64,000 bases of DNA from Micromonospora chokoriensis (GTDB taxonomy: Bacteria > Actinomycetota > Actinomycetes > Mycobacteriales > Micromonosporaceae), in contig NZ_LT607409.1 in NCBI RefSeq assembly GCF_900091505.1, positions 992,001 through 1,056,000 of the forward strand, given 5' to 3'. Position numbers and translations under genes: made by a program. The notes below the pieces were generated by a model. It did not search any database and was not told where the DNA came from. It saw only the letters and a program-made list of their open reading frames with translations. How positions within the stretch are numbered: position 1 is the first letter of the stretch; each line of letters begins with the position of its first letter. Shown here in pieces: positions 28,682 through 38,227 of this stretch.

Positions 28682-30757
28682 GTGTCAGCCGAGACGGGGA
28701 CGGCGGCGACCGGGGCCCGGGACGGGGCGGTCCGGCGTGTCCGGTTGCCCGCAGATCGCCGTACGCCAGCCGCCGCCCGCGCCGTGGTCCGCTCGGTGTT
28801 GACCGAGTCACACCTGGACGAACTGGCCAACGAGGCGCTCCTGCTCACCACCGAGCTGACCACGAACGCCGTGGAGCACGCCCGCACCGAGCTGGACATC
28901 GAGGTCGTCGCCGACGAGATCGGGCTGACCGTCACCGTCTCGGACTTCGCCCCCGGCTCCGGCGACGAGCTGACCGTCGGCGCCCGCAACGACTCCACCG
29001 AGATCAACGAGGTCTCCGAGCGGGGTCGGGGCCTCCTGCTGGTCGACCACTTCGCCAGCCGCTGGGGCACGACGTACCTGCCCACCGGGAAGGGCGTCTG
29101 GTTCCGGCTGGACCGCCCCGGCACCGAGACGTCGGCCGAGGCCCTCGCCGGTGGCACGTCGGCGCCGACCAGCGCCGGCCCGGGTACGACAGCGGACAAG
29201 TCCGCGCCGAGCGCCAGCGCGATGAGCGAACTCATGCAGACCGCGCCCGACCTGTACGCGGACGACCCGCTGCCCGACTTCGCCACCAGTCTCCTCAGCC
29301 GGGTCGCCGAGATGGTGGGCGCGGCCGGCGGCACGATCCGCCTGGACCGGGGCGACGGGCAGGGCCGCCAGGTGTTGGCCCGCTTCGGCCGACCGCCCCG
29401 CCCGGGCAGTGAGCTGCTCCGGGTGCCGCTGACCGTGCACCGCCCGTACACCGGTGAGCTGGAGTTGGACGCCGCGCCGTCGGCGTACGCCCGGCCGTTG
29501 GCGGTGCTGACCGCCGAGCGACTGTCGCTGCACCTGGAGAACGACCGGCTGCGCCGGGCCGACGTCCGCCGGCAGGTGTGGCTGACGTTCCTCGCCGAGG
29601 CGAGTGAGCTGCTCGCCCAGTCGTTGGACGTCGACCTGACCATGGCCCTGGTGCCGCAGTTGGTGGTGCCCCGGCTTGGTCAGTGGTGCGCGGTGCACAC
29701 CACCGACGAGTGGGGCCGGCTGCGGCTGGCAGCGGCCAGCCACGCCGACGAGTCGACGCTCCCGCAACTGCACAAGGTGTTGGCGGAGACCGGGCCGGAT
29801 TCGATCCAGGCCCGTCTGCGCGAGGCGTCGCGCAGCGCGGCGCAGATCCCCCTGGGCGGGCCGATGGAAGGTTTCGCGGTCCCGCTGATCGCCCGTGGCC
29901 AGCGGCTCGGCACCCTGGCGGTGGGGCGGCACCAGCGGCACCGGCACGACCCGGACGAGGTGGCCGTGCTGGAGGACGTGGCCCGGCGGGCGGCGCTGGC
30001 CATCGAGAACGCGCGGATCCACGCCGAGCGCCGCCGCGTGGCGCAGACGCTTCAGCAGTCCCTGCTACCGCCGGTGCTTCCCGTCGTGGACGGGATCGGT
30101 TTCGCCGCCGAGTACGTGCCGACCGGCGACGACGCCGAGGTGGGGGGTGACTTCTACGACGTGGTGCCGCTGCCCGACGGGCGTTGGCTGGTGGTGATCG
30201 GTGACGTCTCGGGCAAGGGTGTCCAGGCCGCCGCGGTGACCGGGTTGGTCCGGGATGTGATCCGGGTGCTGGTCGGGGACGGTAAACCGTTGCCGGAGGT
30301 GTTGGCGCGGCTCAACGAGACGCTCGTCGAGCGGGGCGGCGGGCGATACTGCACGTTGGCGCTGGCGGCGGTGGGGCCCGGCGAGGGCGACACGCTCGAC
30401 GTGTCACTGCACCTGGCCGGGCACGACCGTCCGGTGCTGCTGTCGGCAGCGGGCGGTGCCGGGTTCTTCGGCACCGGTGGCACCGCGCTCGGCCTGCTCG
30501 ACACGATCACCTCACCGACGGCGCAGATCGCGCTCGCCCCCGGCGACTCGCTGATCTTCTACACCGATGGCGTCACCGAGCGGCGACGGGGCCGGGAGCT
30601 GTTCGGCACCGACCGTCTGCGGGATGCCGCAGCGCCTCTGGCCGGTTATTCGGCCGACGTGGTGGCCGCCCGGCTGCGCTCCGCCGCGATCAACTTCTCG
30701 GCCGAGCCGCCCCGGGACGACATCGCCGTCCTGGTGCTGCGCAACGACGCCACCTGA
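28682..30757 (+). CDS. HATPase-GAF-SpoIIE (PP2C) phosphatase
   Basis: 691 residues from GTG 28682 (in-frame GTG 28637 possible). N-terminal RsbW-like HATPase ([19 protein letters not shown] and the [11 protein letters not shown] segment), residues about 20-140. A GAF-like domain lies at about 270-440. A SpoIIE phosphatase follows with [22 protein letters not shown] and [12 protein letters not shown], so the metal-binding aspartates are intact. Such fusions both phosphorylate and dephosphorylate STAS antagonists. It is divergent from the hybrid kinase, and the STAS gene lies at 23.1 kb; functional linkage is inference. Confidence 0.9.
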   Translation: MSAETGTAATGARDGAVRRVRLPADRRTPAAARAVVRSVLTESHLDELANEALLLTTELTTNAVEHARTELDIEVVADEIGLTVTVSDFAPGSGDELTVGARNDSTEINEVSERGRGLLLVDHFASRWGTTYLPTGKGVWFRLDRPGTETSAEALAGGTSAPTSAGPGTTADKSAPSASAMSELMQTAPDLYADDPLPDFATSLLSRVAEMVGAAGGTIRLDRGDGQGRQVLARFGRPPRPGSELLRVPLTVHRPYTGELELDAAPSAYARPLAVLTAERLSLHLENDRLRRADVRRQVWLTFLAEASELLAQSLDVDLTMALVPQLVVPRLGQWCAVHTTDEWGRLRLAAASHADESTLPQLHKVLAETGPDSIQARLREASRSAAQIPLGGPMEGFAVPLIARGQRLGTLAVGRHQRHRHDPDEVAVLEDVARRAALAIENARIHAERRRVAQTLQQSLLPPVLPVVDGIGFAAEYVPTGDDAEVGGDFYDVVPLPDGRWLVVIGDVSGKGVQAAAVTGLVRDVIRVLVGDGKPLPEVLARLNETLVERGGGRYCTLALAAVGPGEGDTLDVSLHLAGHDRPVLLSAAGGAGFFGTGGTALGLLDTITSPTAQIALAPGDSLIFYTDGVTERRRGRELFGTDRLRDAAAPLAGYSADVVAARLRSAAINFSAEPPRDDIAVLVLRNDAT

Positions 30758-30794
30758 CCGCCGCACGCGGCCCACGAAGTCCGGGGCCGCTCGG

Positions 30795-30800
30795 TAGATT
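30795..30800 (+). promoter_or_regulatory. -10 box TAGATT for a leaderless transcript
   Basis: TAGATT ends 7 bases before ATG 30808; no Shine-Dalgarno sequence. Confidence 0.5.
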
Positions 30801-30807
30801 GACGCTC

Positions 30808-31239
30808 ATGTCGATCGCCGCGCAGGCCACGTCGTACCCCCGGCGGGCGGTTCGTGCCCTGGTCACCGCGCAGCTGGCGACCATCGGCGCGTTCCTCGCC
30901 GTGCTGCTGCTCTATCTGGGTCGGATGGCGACCGCCGGTGTCGGCCCGACCGAGATGCTGACCGGGGCCTACGACCCGAAGGACATGATTCCCTTCGGGA
31001 TGGACGGGGTGAACCCGTTCCTCTGGCTCTACGCCGTGGTCGGGATGCTCTACCTGGCCGGCGCGGTGCTCGGATTGCCGTTGGCCATCGCCGCGGTGGC
31101 GGTGGTCGCCCGGGAGCGCGAAGCCCTGCCCCGGGTGACGCGGACGCTGCTGCTGACCGGGGCGGTCGGCGGCCTGCTGGTGCTGGTGGCCCGCTTCACC
31201 CCACCGCTGCTGGACATGCACAGCTGGTGGATGGACTGA
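30808..31239 (+). CDS. Small membrane protein, three or four helices, unknown function
   Basis: 143 residues. Hydrophobic helices at about 19-40 (ALVTAQLATIGAFLAVLLLY), 75-105 (FLWLYAVVGMLYLAGAVLG and on) and 118-135. No motif recognised. It converges on the FAD oxidase gene, 4 bp apart. Confidence 0.65.
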   Translation: MSIAAQATSYPRRAVRALVTAQLATIGAFLAVLLLYLGRMATAGVGPTEMLTGAYDPKDMIPFGMDGVNPFLWLYAVVGMLYLAGAVLGLPLAIAAVAVVAREREALPRVTRTLLLTGAVGGLLVLVARFTPPLLDMHSWWMD

Positions 31240-31243
31240 CCGG

Positions 31244-32602
31244 TCACAGACCGCCCGGGAGACGCCCGGGCGCGAGCCGGTGCTCCGGATCGAGGTGCGC
31301 CTTGGCCGCCCGCAGGTGGGTCAGGCCGGCCAGCTCGCCCCAGAGGTCGACGGCACGCCGCACCGCCGTCGGGGCGGAGACCACCACGCAGCGGCCCTGC
31401 CGGGCCAGCAGCACACCTCGGACGGCTGCCAGGATGGACGCCACCCGGTCGGGGGCCAGCGCTCCGGGCAGTGCCGCGTGCACCACGCCCAGGCCGGCGG
31501 ACCCGCGCACCGGCACCGGCGCGCCGGCCGCGTCGCGCAACGCGTAGACGGCGGCGTGCAGGTCGCCGATCGGCACCTCGAGCCGTAGTGCGGTGTCGCC
31601 GGGGGCGAACGGGTACCGACGCCACCACGTCGGCGCGGAGTGGGCGATCGTCGCCTCCCCGTGCAGCAGACCGACCAGGCGCTCGGCGCGTTCGGTGACG
31701 TCGGCGGGACCGCCCTCCAACAGCACCACCAGACTGCCGGCCCGCGACGGCGCACCGGCCCGGCCGGACATCGACGGGTGGCGCTCCCGGGCGGTGGCGG
31801 CCGGGTGACCCGGCGGGTACGGATGACGCGGTCGGGGCGTGCCTCCGGGCAGGTCCAGCTCGACGGCCGCGGGCTCCAGTCGGGCGGCGAGGATCGTCCG
31901 GACCAGGTCGTGCACCTCCAACGGCGTCCACACCGGACGGGACACCCACACCCGGCTCGCCGGAACGGGCTGCACCCGCAGTGTCGCCGAGACCAGCACG
32001 CCGAGCGCGCCCTGGGAGCCACAGAGCAGCCGGGCCAGGTCGAGCCCGGGTGCGCCACCTCCGGCGCTCACCAACTCACCGTCGGCGGCGAGGTAGCGGA
32101 CACCGAGCAGTTGGTCGCACGGGCTGCCGTGGCGGTGACTGAGCGGGCCCGCCTCGCCCGCGGCGAGCACCCCACCGACTGTCGCACCGGGCGAGGGGGC
32201 GTCCATCGCCAGCCGCTGCCCGGTGCGCTCCAACGTGGCCTGCACGGCTCGCAGCGGGGTGCCGGCGCCCACCTCGGCGACCAGCGCGCCGACCGGCTCG
32301 TGACCGATGCCGGCCAGCCGGCCGGTGTCGAGCATGATGTCCACCTGCACCGGCGTGGCACCCCAGTCGATCTTGGTGCCGGCACCCCTGGGCACGACTG
32401 CCAGGTCGTGCGCGGCGGCCAACCGCAGCACCTCGGCCGCGGCGTGCGGGCCGCCCGGCACCGCCACCCAACGCGCCGGCCGCCCGGCGACCTCGTCAGC
32501 CGGCCCACCCAGCCGGGAGAACGGTGGACCACAGATGGCCGCCAGTCGTCGGGTGATGTCGAGGGCTCCGGACCGGCCGAGGGAACTCGCTGCTGCCGCC
32601 AT
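31244..32602 (-). CDS. FAD-binding oxidase, glycolate-oxidase GlcE-like
   Basis: 452 residues. The PCMH-type FAD domain shows AVPGGPHAAAEVLRLAAAHDLAVVPRGAGTKIDWG, then DAPSPGATVGGVLAAGEAG and GSQGALGVLVSATLRV. The second half is less conserved, as in GlcE. In known systems GlcE acts with GlcD and GlcF to oxidise glycolate or lactate; no partner gene is here, so the substrate is open. The start is supported by a -10 box 7 bases upstream. Confidence 0.8.
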   Translation of the reverse strand: MAAAASSLGRSGALDITRRLAAICGPPFSRLGGPADEVAGRPARWVAVPGGPHAAAEVLRLAAAHDLAVVPRGAGTKIDWGATPVQVDIMLDTGRLAGIGHEPVGALVAEVGAGTPLRAVQATLERTGQRLAMDAPSPGATVGGVLAAGEAGPLSHRHGSPCDQLLGVRYLAADGELVSAGGGAPGLDLARLLCGSQGALGVLVSATLRVQPVPASRVWVSRPVWTPLEVHDLVRTILAARLEPAAVELDLPGGTPRPRHPYPPGHPAATARERHPSMSGRAGAPSRAGSLVVLLEGGPADVTERAERLVGLLHGEATIAHSAPTWWRRYPFAPGDTALRLEVPIGDLHAAVYALRDAAGAPVPVRGSAGLGVVHAALPGALAPDRVASILAAVRGVLLARQGRCVVVSAPTAVRRAVDLWGELAGLTHLRAAKAHLDPEHRLAPGRLPGGL

Positions 32603-32609
32603 GGCGGCT

Positions 32610-32615
32610 ATCGTA
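32610..32615 (-). promoter_or_regulatory. -10 box TACGAT for a leaderless transcript
   Basis: On the minus strand TACGAT ends 7 bases before the ATG at 32602; no ribosome-binding site. Divergent from the oligopeptidase promoter about 75 bp away. Confidence 0.5.
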
Positions 32616-32685
32616 CATGTGTTCGAAAGGCGTGGTGAGAGCTGTCAGGATGCCGCTGGTCCGGCAAACGACCGGTGGCTGCCGG

Positions 32686-32691
32686 TAACGT
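32686..32691 (+). promoter_or_regulatory. -10 box TAACGT for a leaderless transcript
   Basis: TAACGT ends 7 bases before GTG 32699 and argues against the in-frame upstream start at 32675. Confidence 0.5.
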
Positions 32692-32698
32692 GGCCGCC

Positions 32699-34795
32699 GT
32701 GACCACCGAGACTGCCCCGCCCGCGGCGAAGCGGGTGCCCACCGAGCGCACCCACCACGGCGACACCGTCATCGACGAGTACGCCTGGCTCGCCGCCAAG
32801 GACGATCCGGAGACGATCGCTTACCTGACCGCCGAGAACGAATACACCGACGCGCGGACGGCACACCTGACCGACCTACGCGCCACGCTGTTCGAGGAGA
32901 CCCGGCAACGCACCCGGGAGACCGACCTGTCCGTGCCGACCCGCAAGGGCGGGCACTGGTACTACACCCGGACGGTCGAGGGGCAGCAGTACGGGGTGCA
33001 CTGCCGTCGCGCGGTCCGCGACGGTGAGATCGACCCGCCGGTCAGCGCCGACGGCGCCCCGCTCGACGGTGAGGAGGTGCTGCTCGACGGCAACCTGCTG
33101 GCCGAGGGGCACGACTTCTTCTCGCTGGGCGCGTTCGACGTCAGCCCGGATGGTCGTTGGCTGGCCTACTCCACCGACTTCTCCGGCGACGAGCGGTTCA
33201 CCCTGCGCATCAAGGACCTGACCACCGGCGAGTTGCTGCCCGACGAGGTGCCCGACACCTTCTACGGCACCGCCTGGTCGTCCGACGCCTCGGTGCTGTT
33301 CTACGTGACGGTGGACGACGCCTGGCGGCCGAACCGGGTGTGGCGGCACACCGTCGGCTCGGCCGCCGCCGACGACGTGGTGGTCCACCAGGAGGACGAC
33401 GAGCGGTTCTGGGTCGGCGTGGAGCTGACCCGCTCGGAGAAGTTCATCCTGATCGACATCCACAGCAAGGTCACCAGCGAGGTGCTGGTGATCCCCGCCG
33501 GCAACCCGACCGGCGCCCCGGCCGTGATCGCACCCCGGCGCCAGGGCGTCGAGTACGCGGTGGAGCACCACGGTCACCGTTTCCTGATCCTGCACAACGA
33601 CGGCGCGGAGGACTTCGCGCTGGCGTTCACCTCGGCGGACGCGCCGGGCGACTGGGTGCCGGTGATCGAGCACACCCCCGGCACCCGGCTGGAGTCCGTC
33701 GACGCCTTCGCCAACCACCTGGTGGTGTCGCTGCGCACCGACGGTCTCACCGGGCTGCGGGTGTTGCCGGTCGGCAGCGACGACTCGTACGACATCGACT
33801 TCCCGGAGCCGCTCTACAGTGTCGGGCTGGACGCCAACCCGGAGTACCGCACCGGGCAGGTCCGTCTCCGCTACTCCTCCCTGGTCACCCCCGACTCGGT
33901 GTACGACTACGACCTGGTCACCCGGCAGATGGTGCTGCGTAAGCAGAAGCCGGTGCTGCCCGGGCCGGACGGCCGGCCGTACGACCCCGCCGAGTACGAG
34001 CAGCACCGCGACTGGGCGCTCGCCGACGACGGCACCCGCGTACCGGTCTCCCTGGTCTGCCGCGTCGGTACGCCCCGGGACGGCTCGGCCCCCTGCGAGC
34101 TGTACGGCTACGGCTCGTACGAGGCCAGCATGGACCCGTGGTTCTCGGTGGCCCGGCTGTCCCTGCTGGACCGGGGTGTGGTCTTCGCCGTGGCACACAC
34201 CCGGGGTGGCGGTGAGCTGGGCAGGCGCTGGTACGACCAGGGCAAGCTGCTGGCCAAGAAGAACACCTTCACCGACTTCGTCGCCTGCGCCCGACACCTG
34301 GTCAAGGCCGGCTGGACGGCCAGCGACCGGTTGGTCGCCCGGGGCGCCTCGGCCGGTGGCCTGCTGATGGGCGCGGTCGCCAACATCGCACCGGACGCGT
34401 TCGCCGGGGTCGTGGCGCAGGTGCCGTTCGTGGACGCCCTCACGTCGATCCTCGACCCGTCGCTGCCGCTGACCGTCACCGAGTGGGAGGAGTGGGGCAA
34501 CCCACTGGAGGACCCCGAGGTGTACGCGTACATGAAGTCCTACACGCCATACGAGAACGTCGTCGCCGTCGACTACCCGGCGATCCTCGCGGTCACCAGC
34601 CTCAACGACACGCGGGTGCTCTACTCCGAGCCGGCGAAGTGGATCGCCCGGTTGCGGGCGGTCTCCCCGGGCGGTGACTACCTGCTCAAGACCGAGATGG
34701 GTGCCGGGCACGGCGGCCCGAGCGGTCGCTACGACGCCTGGCGCGAGGAGGCGTTCATCAACGCCTGGATCCTGGACCGGCTCGGCCGCGCCTGA
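32699..34795 (+). CDS. ptrB: Oligopeptidase B (prolyl oligopeptidase family S9A)
   Basis: 698 residues. An N-terminal seven-bladed propeller region (SPDGRWLAYSTDFSGDE and repeats) precedes the alpha/beta hydrolase domain (about 420-698). Triad: Ser in ARGASAGGLLMG, Asp in SLNDTRVLY, His in GAGHGGPSGRYD. YGYGSYEASMDPWFS and HTRGGGELGRRWYDQGK are typical of oligopeptidase B, which cleaves short peptides after Arg/Lys in the cytoplasm. No signal peptide. Confidence 0.92.
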   Translation: MTTETAPPAAKRVPTERTHHGDTVIDEYAWLAAKDDPETIAYLTAENEYTDARTAHLTDLRATLFEETRQRTRETDLSVPTRKGGHWYYTRTVEGQQYGVHCRRAVRDGEIDPPVSADGAPLDGEEVLLDGNLLAEGHDFFSLGAFDVSPDGRWLAYSTDFSGDERFTLRIKDLTTGELLPDEVPDTFYGTAWSSDASVLFYVTVDDAWRPNRVWRHTVGSAAADDVVVHQEDDERFWVGVELTRSEKFILIDIHSKVTSEVLVIPAGNPTGAPAVIAPRRQGVEYAVEHHGHRFLILHNDGAEDFALAFTSADAPGDWVPVIEHTPGTRLESVDAFANHLVVSLRTDGLTGLRVLPVGSDDSYDIDFPEPLYSVGLDANPEYRTGQVRLRYSSLVTPDSVYDYDLVTRQMVLRKQKPVLPGPDGRPYDPAEYEQHRDWALADDGTRVPVSLVCRVGTPRDGSAPCELYGYGSYEASMDPWFSVARLSLLDRGVVFAVAHTRGGGELGRRWYDQGKLLAKKNTFTDFVACARHLVKAGWTASDRLVARGASAGGLLMGAVANIAPDAFAGVVAQVPFVDALTSILDPSLPLTVTEWEEWGNPLEDPEVYAYMKSYTPYENVVAVDYPAILAVTSLNDTRVLYSEPAKWIARLRAVSPGGDYLLKTEMGAGHGGPSGRYDAWREEAFINAWILDRLGRA

Positions 34796-34799
34796 CCGT

Positions 34800-34830
34800 G
34801 GTGGTGGTCTCCCCCTCGGAGACCACCACC
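34800..34830. terminator. Hairpin terminator after ptrB
   Basis: GGTGGTGGTCTCC pairs perfectly with GGAGACCACCACC around CCCTC (13-bp stem), 4 bp after the stop codon. Confidence 0.8.
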
Positions 34831-35004
34831 TTCCGGTGGCTGTCGACCCGCAGCCGCCGAGGTGCGGGTGTCGGGGCGGCCAGGTGGGCCACCTCGCGCT
34901 CGCGGGCCAGCAGTGCCGCCCCGCGCGGCGGCCGACCGGGTCGGCTCCGCCCGGCGTAAGGGAGCCAGCCGGGCGTTACCGGGGCCGACACGGGGGTCGG
35001 GGCC

Positions 35005-35010
35005 TACACT
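35005..35010 (+). promoter_or_regulatory. -10 box TACACT for a leaderless transcript
   Basis: TACACT ends 6 bases before GTG 35017. Confidence 0.45.
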
Positions 35011-35016
35011 TCCCCG

Positions 35017-35202
35017 GTGACCGGGGCTACGGATGGTGAAGGCGGAGCCGACGAGGGCGTCCGCCGGCCGAGCTTGGCGGCGGTGGCACGGGACCGCCGG
35101 GTCTGGTTGATCCTCGCGATCGTGGCCGGCCTCATCGTCTGCTGCTGCTCGGCCGTGGTCGGGGCGCTCATCGCGCTCTCCTCCGGTCTCCTCACCGCCT
35201 GA
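35017..35202 (+). CDS. 61-residue single-pass membrane protein
   Basis: Acidic N-terminus, then one hydrophobic helix VWLILAIVAGLIVCCCSAVV containing three adjacent cysteines, possible acylation sites. Unknown function. The start is supported by the -10 box 6 bases upstream. It converges on the FtsX-like gene. Confidence 0.6.
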   Translation: MTGATDGEGGADEGVRRPSLAAVARDRRVWLILAIVAGLIVCCCSAVVGALIALSSGLLTA

Positions 35203-35224
35203 CCCCGTCGCACCGGAGGAACGC

Positions 35225-36757
35225 TCAGGTCGTGCGCAGCTCGTCCAGCGCGGTGCTGGCGCGGAGGAAGAGCAGGCCGACGCCGACCGTCACCAGCACC
35301 GCGACCACCCCGCCGGCACCGAGCCAGGCCAGGTGCTCCAGGGGTACGGGAACGTCTCGGTGCACGGCGGGGAAGTGCACGATCCGGGTGTACTGCCCAC
35401 TGGCGGCAGGGTCGGCACAGAGCGCCGCTGTGGCCTCACAGACCGATGCCGACCCACCTCCCGCTGACACCTCCGTGACAAGCCCACGGCCGAGCAGGGT
35501 GCCCACGGTGAGCGCGAGCAGGATCGCCGGCACCGCCGGGGCGAACGCCTGCCAGGCCACCGATCGGCTCAGCGTGGCTCGGGGCACCCCGGTGGCGACC
35601 AACGCGGCGTACGCCCGCCGACGGGCGACGATCCCCTCGACCAGCGCCACGATCAGGCCGCCGGCCGCGATCAGGATGGCCACCCCCACCGCCAGGTCGA
35701 CGAGATCCATCGTGGACAGGTAGAACGAGTCGGGGACCTCAGCCACGCCGACGAGCTGGCTCTGCTCCCGGTCGAGCTGGTCCTTTGTGGCGAAGTAGGC
35801 ACGCTGGACGGCCGCACCACCGCCGAAGATCAGCGCAGCGAGCAGCGCCGCGAACGTGCGGCTGCCCGCCCACGGGTCGGCCATCAGCCGGCCCGCCGCG
35901 AGCAGGGCCGGAGGCCGACGGGCGTATCGCCGCATCAGCTTCCCGCAGTGGTACGAGATCCAGCCCGTGCCGATCACCACACCGATCATCGCCGCGAGGG
36001 CGCTCACCGCGAACATCAACGGGAGCAGCCGGCCGAGCACCACTGCGTTGTCGCCGACCCGCTCGTACATCGGGCGGATCGCCGCGAACGACACCACGCC
36101 GAGCCCGATCAGATAGCCCGCCCACGGCCTCGGGCCGCGCTCGCGGGCGGCCTTGCGGCTCACGCCGAGCGGGCTGGTGGTGACCGTACGGAGCATCAGT
36201 GCGGTGACCAGCGCGGCGATGACCGGCAGACCGAGCACCACGGCAGTCACCGCCCCGGACGACGGCAGCACATCGGTGGGCAGGGCCAGTTGGCCGCGCG
36301 CGTCCGGCCGGTGCAGCACCTCGCGACCGCCCAGGTAGACGCCCAGCCCGGCCAACGTGCCGAGCAGGGCGGCCAGACCGGTCTCCAGCACGGCCAGCCG
36401 GGTGACCTGGCCGGGGGTGGCGCCGGCGAGCCGGATCGCGGCCAGCCGACGGTCCCGCGCCGGCGCTCCGAGCCGGGCACACTGACCGGCCAGCGCCAGC
36501 ACCGGAACCATCAGCATGAGCAGCGCGAACGTCGTGCCGCCACGCAGCCCCGGTTCGCTCAACAGGGCGTTGTGGTACTGCTCGGACAACCTGTTCGGAT
36601 TCTCGTCCGTCGCCGCCGGAGTGCGGATGGCCAGCACGGTCAGCGCCGCGAGCCCGGCCAGGGTAGCCAGCAGGGCGCTGAGTGCGGTCAGCGCGACCCG
36701 GGCGACGTCGGTGCGACTCCCGGCGAGCGCTAGACGCACCAGCGTCGCCGCTCTCAC
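35225..36757 (-). CDS. FtsX-like ABC transporter permease
   Basis: 510 residues with about eight to ten helices, two FtsX-type halves (RLGAPARDRRLAAIRLAGATPGQV and RRRAYAALVATGVPRATLSRSV). GTG 36757 overlaps the ATPase stop by four bases (GTGA). With the ATPase it resembles MacB/LolCDE-type exporters or peptide-sensing transporters. Substrate unknown; PadR control suggests a drug or envelope-stress role. Confidence 0.85.
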   Translation of the reverse strand: MRAATLVRLALAGSRTDVARVALTALSALLATLAGLAALTVLAIRTPAATDENPNRLSEQYHNALLSEPGLRGGTTFALLMLMVPVLALAGQCARLGAPARDRRLAAIRLAGATPGQVTRLAVLETGLAALLGTLAGLGVYLGGREVLHRPDARGQLALPTDVLPSSGAVTAVVLGLPVIAALVTALMLRTVTTSPLGVSRKAARERGPRPWAGYLIGLGVVSFAAIRPMYERVGDNAVVLGRLLPLMFAVSALAAMIGVVIGTGWISYHCGKLMRRYARRPPALLAAGRLMADPWAGSRTFAALLAALIFGGGAAVQRAYFATKDQLDREQSQLVGVAEVPDSFYLSTMDLVDLAVGVAILIAAGGLIVALVEGIVARRRAYAALVATGVPRATLSRSVAWQAFAPAVPAILLALTVGTLLGRGLVTEVSAGGGSASVCEATAALCADPAASGQYTRIVHFPAVHRDVPVPLEHLAWLGAGGVVAVLVTVGVGLLFLRASTALDELRTT

Positions 36758-37455
36758 CGGGTGCCGCCGACCATCGGCACGTCGAGCCCCAGGCCCGTGT
36801 GGTCCACCAGGCCGTCACGCAGCACGACCTCCCGATCGGCGTACGCGGCGATCCGCGGCTCGTGCGTCACCAGCACGACGGCGGTGCGCTGCTCACGGGC
36901 GAGCCGGACCAGTTGGGTGAGGACCTGCTCGCCGGTGAGCGTGTCCAGCGCGCCGGTCGGCTCGTCGGCGAAGAGCACCCGTGGCTCGGTCACCAGCGCC
37001 CGCGCCGTGGCGCAACGTTGCTGTTGACCGCCGGACATCTCACCCGGGCGCACGTCGGCCACCTCGGTCACCCCGAACCGGTCCAGCCAGGTGAGCGCCG
37101 CCGTCCGTGCCTCTCGCCGCCCCGTGCCGGCGAGGAGCAGGGGAAGAGCGACGTTCTCCGCCGCGGTCAACTCGGCCACCAACTGGCCGAACTGGAACAG
37201 CACCCCGAACTCGGTGCGCCGCAGCCGGGACCGGGCCGCCTCCGACCAGGTGTCGATGCGCTGGCCGCGCCAGGCGACCTCGCCGGCGTCCGGGCGGAGG
37301 ATCCCGGCCAGGCAGTGCAGCAGGGTCGACTTGCCGCAGCCGCTCGGGCCGGTGACGGCGACGATCTCACCCTCGGCCACGTCGAGCGTCACGCCGCGCA
37401 GCGCGGGTGTCGGGCCGTACGCCCGAACCACGCCGCGCGCCTGGAGTTGTGTCAC
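36754..37455 (-). CDS. ABC transporter ATP-binding protein
   Basis: 233 residues. Walker A GPSGCGKST, Q-loop LFQFGQLV, signature MSGGQQQRCATARAL, Walker B VLFADEPTGALD and the switch His in VLVTHEPR are intact. MacB/LolD-type ATPase, coupled by GTGA overlaps to padR upstream and the permease downstream. Confidence 0.92.
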   Translation of the reverse strand: MTQLQARGVVRAYGPTPALRGVTLDVAEGEIVAVTGPSGCGKSTLLHCLAGILRPDAGEVAWRGQRIDTWSEAARSRLRRTEFGVLFQFGQLVAELTAAENVALPLLLAGTGRREARTAALTWLDRFGVTEVADVRPGEMSGGQQQRCATARALVTEPRVLFADEPTGALDTLTGEQVLTQLVRLAREQRTAVVLVTHEPRIAAYADREVVLRDGLVDHTGLGLDVPMVGGTR

Positions 37456-37988
37456 GGGTGCACCTCCCGGTGCCAGTCGGCGACCCGGCCCAGGGTGGTG
37501 TGCAACCACCGCAGGTCCGCGTCGAGATGGGAGATCGCGAAGTCCGCCGCGACCACGTCGCTGAGGGTGGCGGTCGGGTCGGCCTTGACGGTGGTCAGCT
37601 CACGCAGCCGCGCGGTGTGCGCGGCGCGCTGGGCGATCAGGTAGGACCGGGCCCGGTCGACGTCGGCGACCAGGAGCGCCACGACGACCTTGGCGAAGAG
37701 CGTGCTGGCCACGTACGGCATGGGTGGTTCCACAGTGGTGAGCCAGTGGTCCAGCGTGGTCCGCCCGTGGTCGGTCAGCGCGTAGGCAGTGCGATCCGGA
37801 CCGCCCGCGCGATCCTGCCCGGCGGCGGCCACCAGGCCGTCGCGTTCGAGGCGACCGAGAGTGGCGTAGACCTGCCCGAAGGCCAACGGCCGAGCCCTCG
37901 GCAGCCGCTCGTCGTGCGCACGCTTCAGCTCGTAACCGTGCCGGCTGCCAGCAGCCAACAACCCGAGCAGAACATGCGGCGTGGACAC
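37452..37988 (-). CDS. PadR-family transcriptional regulator
   Basis: 178 residues from GTG 37988. Winged helix: VSTPHVLLGLLAAGSRHGYELKRA, LAFGQVYATLGRLERDGLV, YALTDHGRTTLDHWL, then a C-terminal dimerisation helix region (Vir_act_alpha_C type). First gene of a three-gene operon with an ABC exporter, so it most likely represses that exporter until an effector binds. Confidence 0.9.
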   Translation of the reverse strand: MSTPHVLLGLLAAGSRHGYELKRAHDERLPRARPLAFGQVYATLGRLERDGLVAAAGQDRAGGPDRTAYALTDHGRTTLDHWLTTVEPPMPYVASTLFAKVVVALLVADVDRARSYLIAQRAAHTARLRELTTVKADPTATLSDVVAADFAISHLDADLRWLHTTLGRVADWHREVHP

Positions 37989-37996
37989 GCGTCCAC
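37981..37996. promoter_or_regulatory. Candidate PadR operator over the start codon
   Basis: GTGGAC ACGC GTCCAC is a perfect inverted repeat covering the padR GTG (37986-37988). An autoregulatory site here would block its own operon. Confidence 0.4.
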
Positions 37997-38054
37997 TATT
38001 CACCCAGCGAATACCTACGTCAACAACCCCACCAAAGGCGCGCCGCACACGCCT

Positions 38055-38160
38055 CCACCCCGACCCCTCCATCCCTGCACCCCCACCCCGGCCCCTCCGT
38101 CCCTACACCCCCACCCCGGGCCCCTCCGTCCCTGCACCCCACCCCGGCCCCTCCACCCCC
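38055..38160. repeat. C-rich tandem repeat (about 28-bp units)
   Basis: Nearly four units of the form CACCCCGGCCCCTCCGTCCC with a TACACCC/TGCACCC end run from about 38055 into the palindrome at 38161. It is non-coding. Confidence 0.75.
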
Positions 38161-38220
38161 GGTGATCAAGAGGTTTGCGTCACGAACGCGCCGCGATCTT
38201 ACGCAAACCTCTTGATCACC
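38161..38220. repeat. Palindromic intergenic repeat, family 2, copy E (perfect 20-bp arms)
   Basis: GGTGATCAAGAGGTTTGCGT (38161-38180) and its exact complement at 38201-38220 enclose 20 bp. The pairing continues imperfectly outward through GGGGCCGGGG / CCCCGGCCCC flanks. A relative is at 56835-56894. Confidence 0.9.
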
Positions 38221-38227
38221 GGCGCGA

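Noticed and set aside
28366..29643. Upstream extension of the hybrid kinase to 1882 residues
   Set aside because: The extra part is low complexity and antisense to the HATPase-SpoIIE gene; a ribosome site supports 28365.
35225..37988. Bacitracin-type BceAB detoxification module
   Set aside because: The regulator is PadR and no BceRS two-component pair is adjacent, so only a general MacB/FtsX exporter call is justified.
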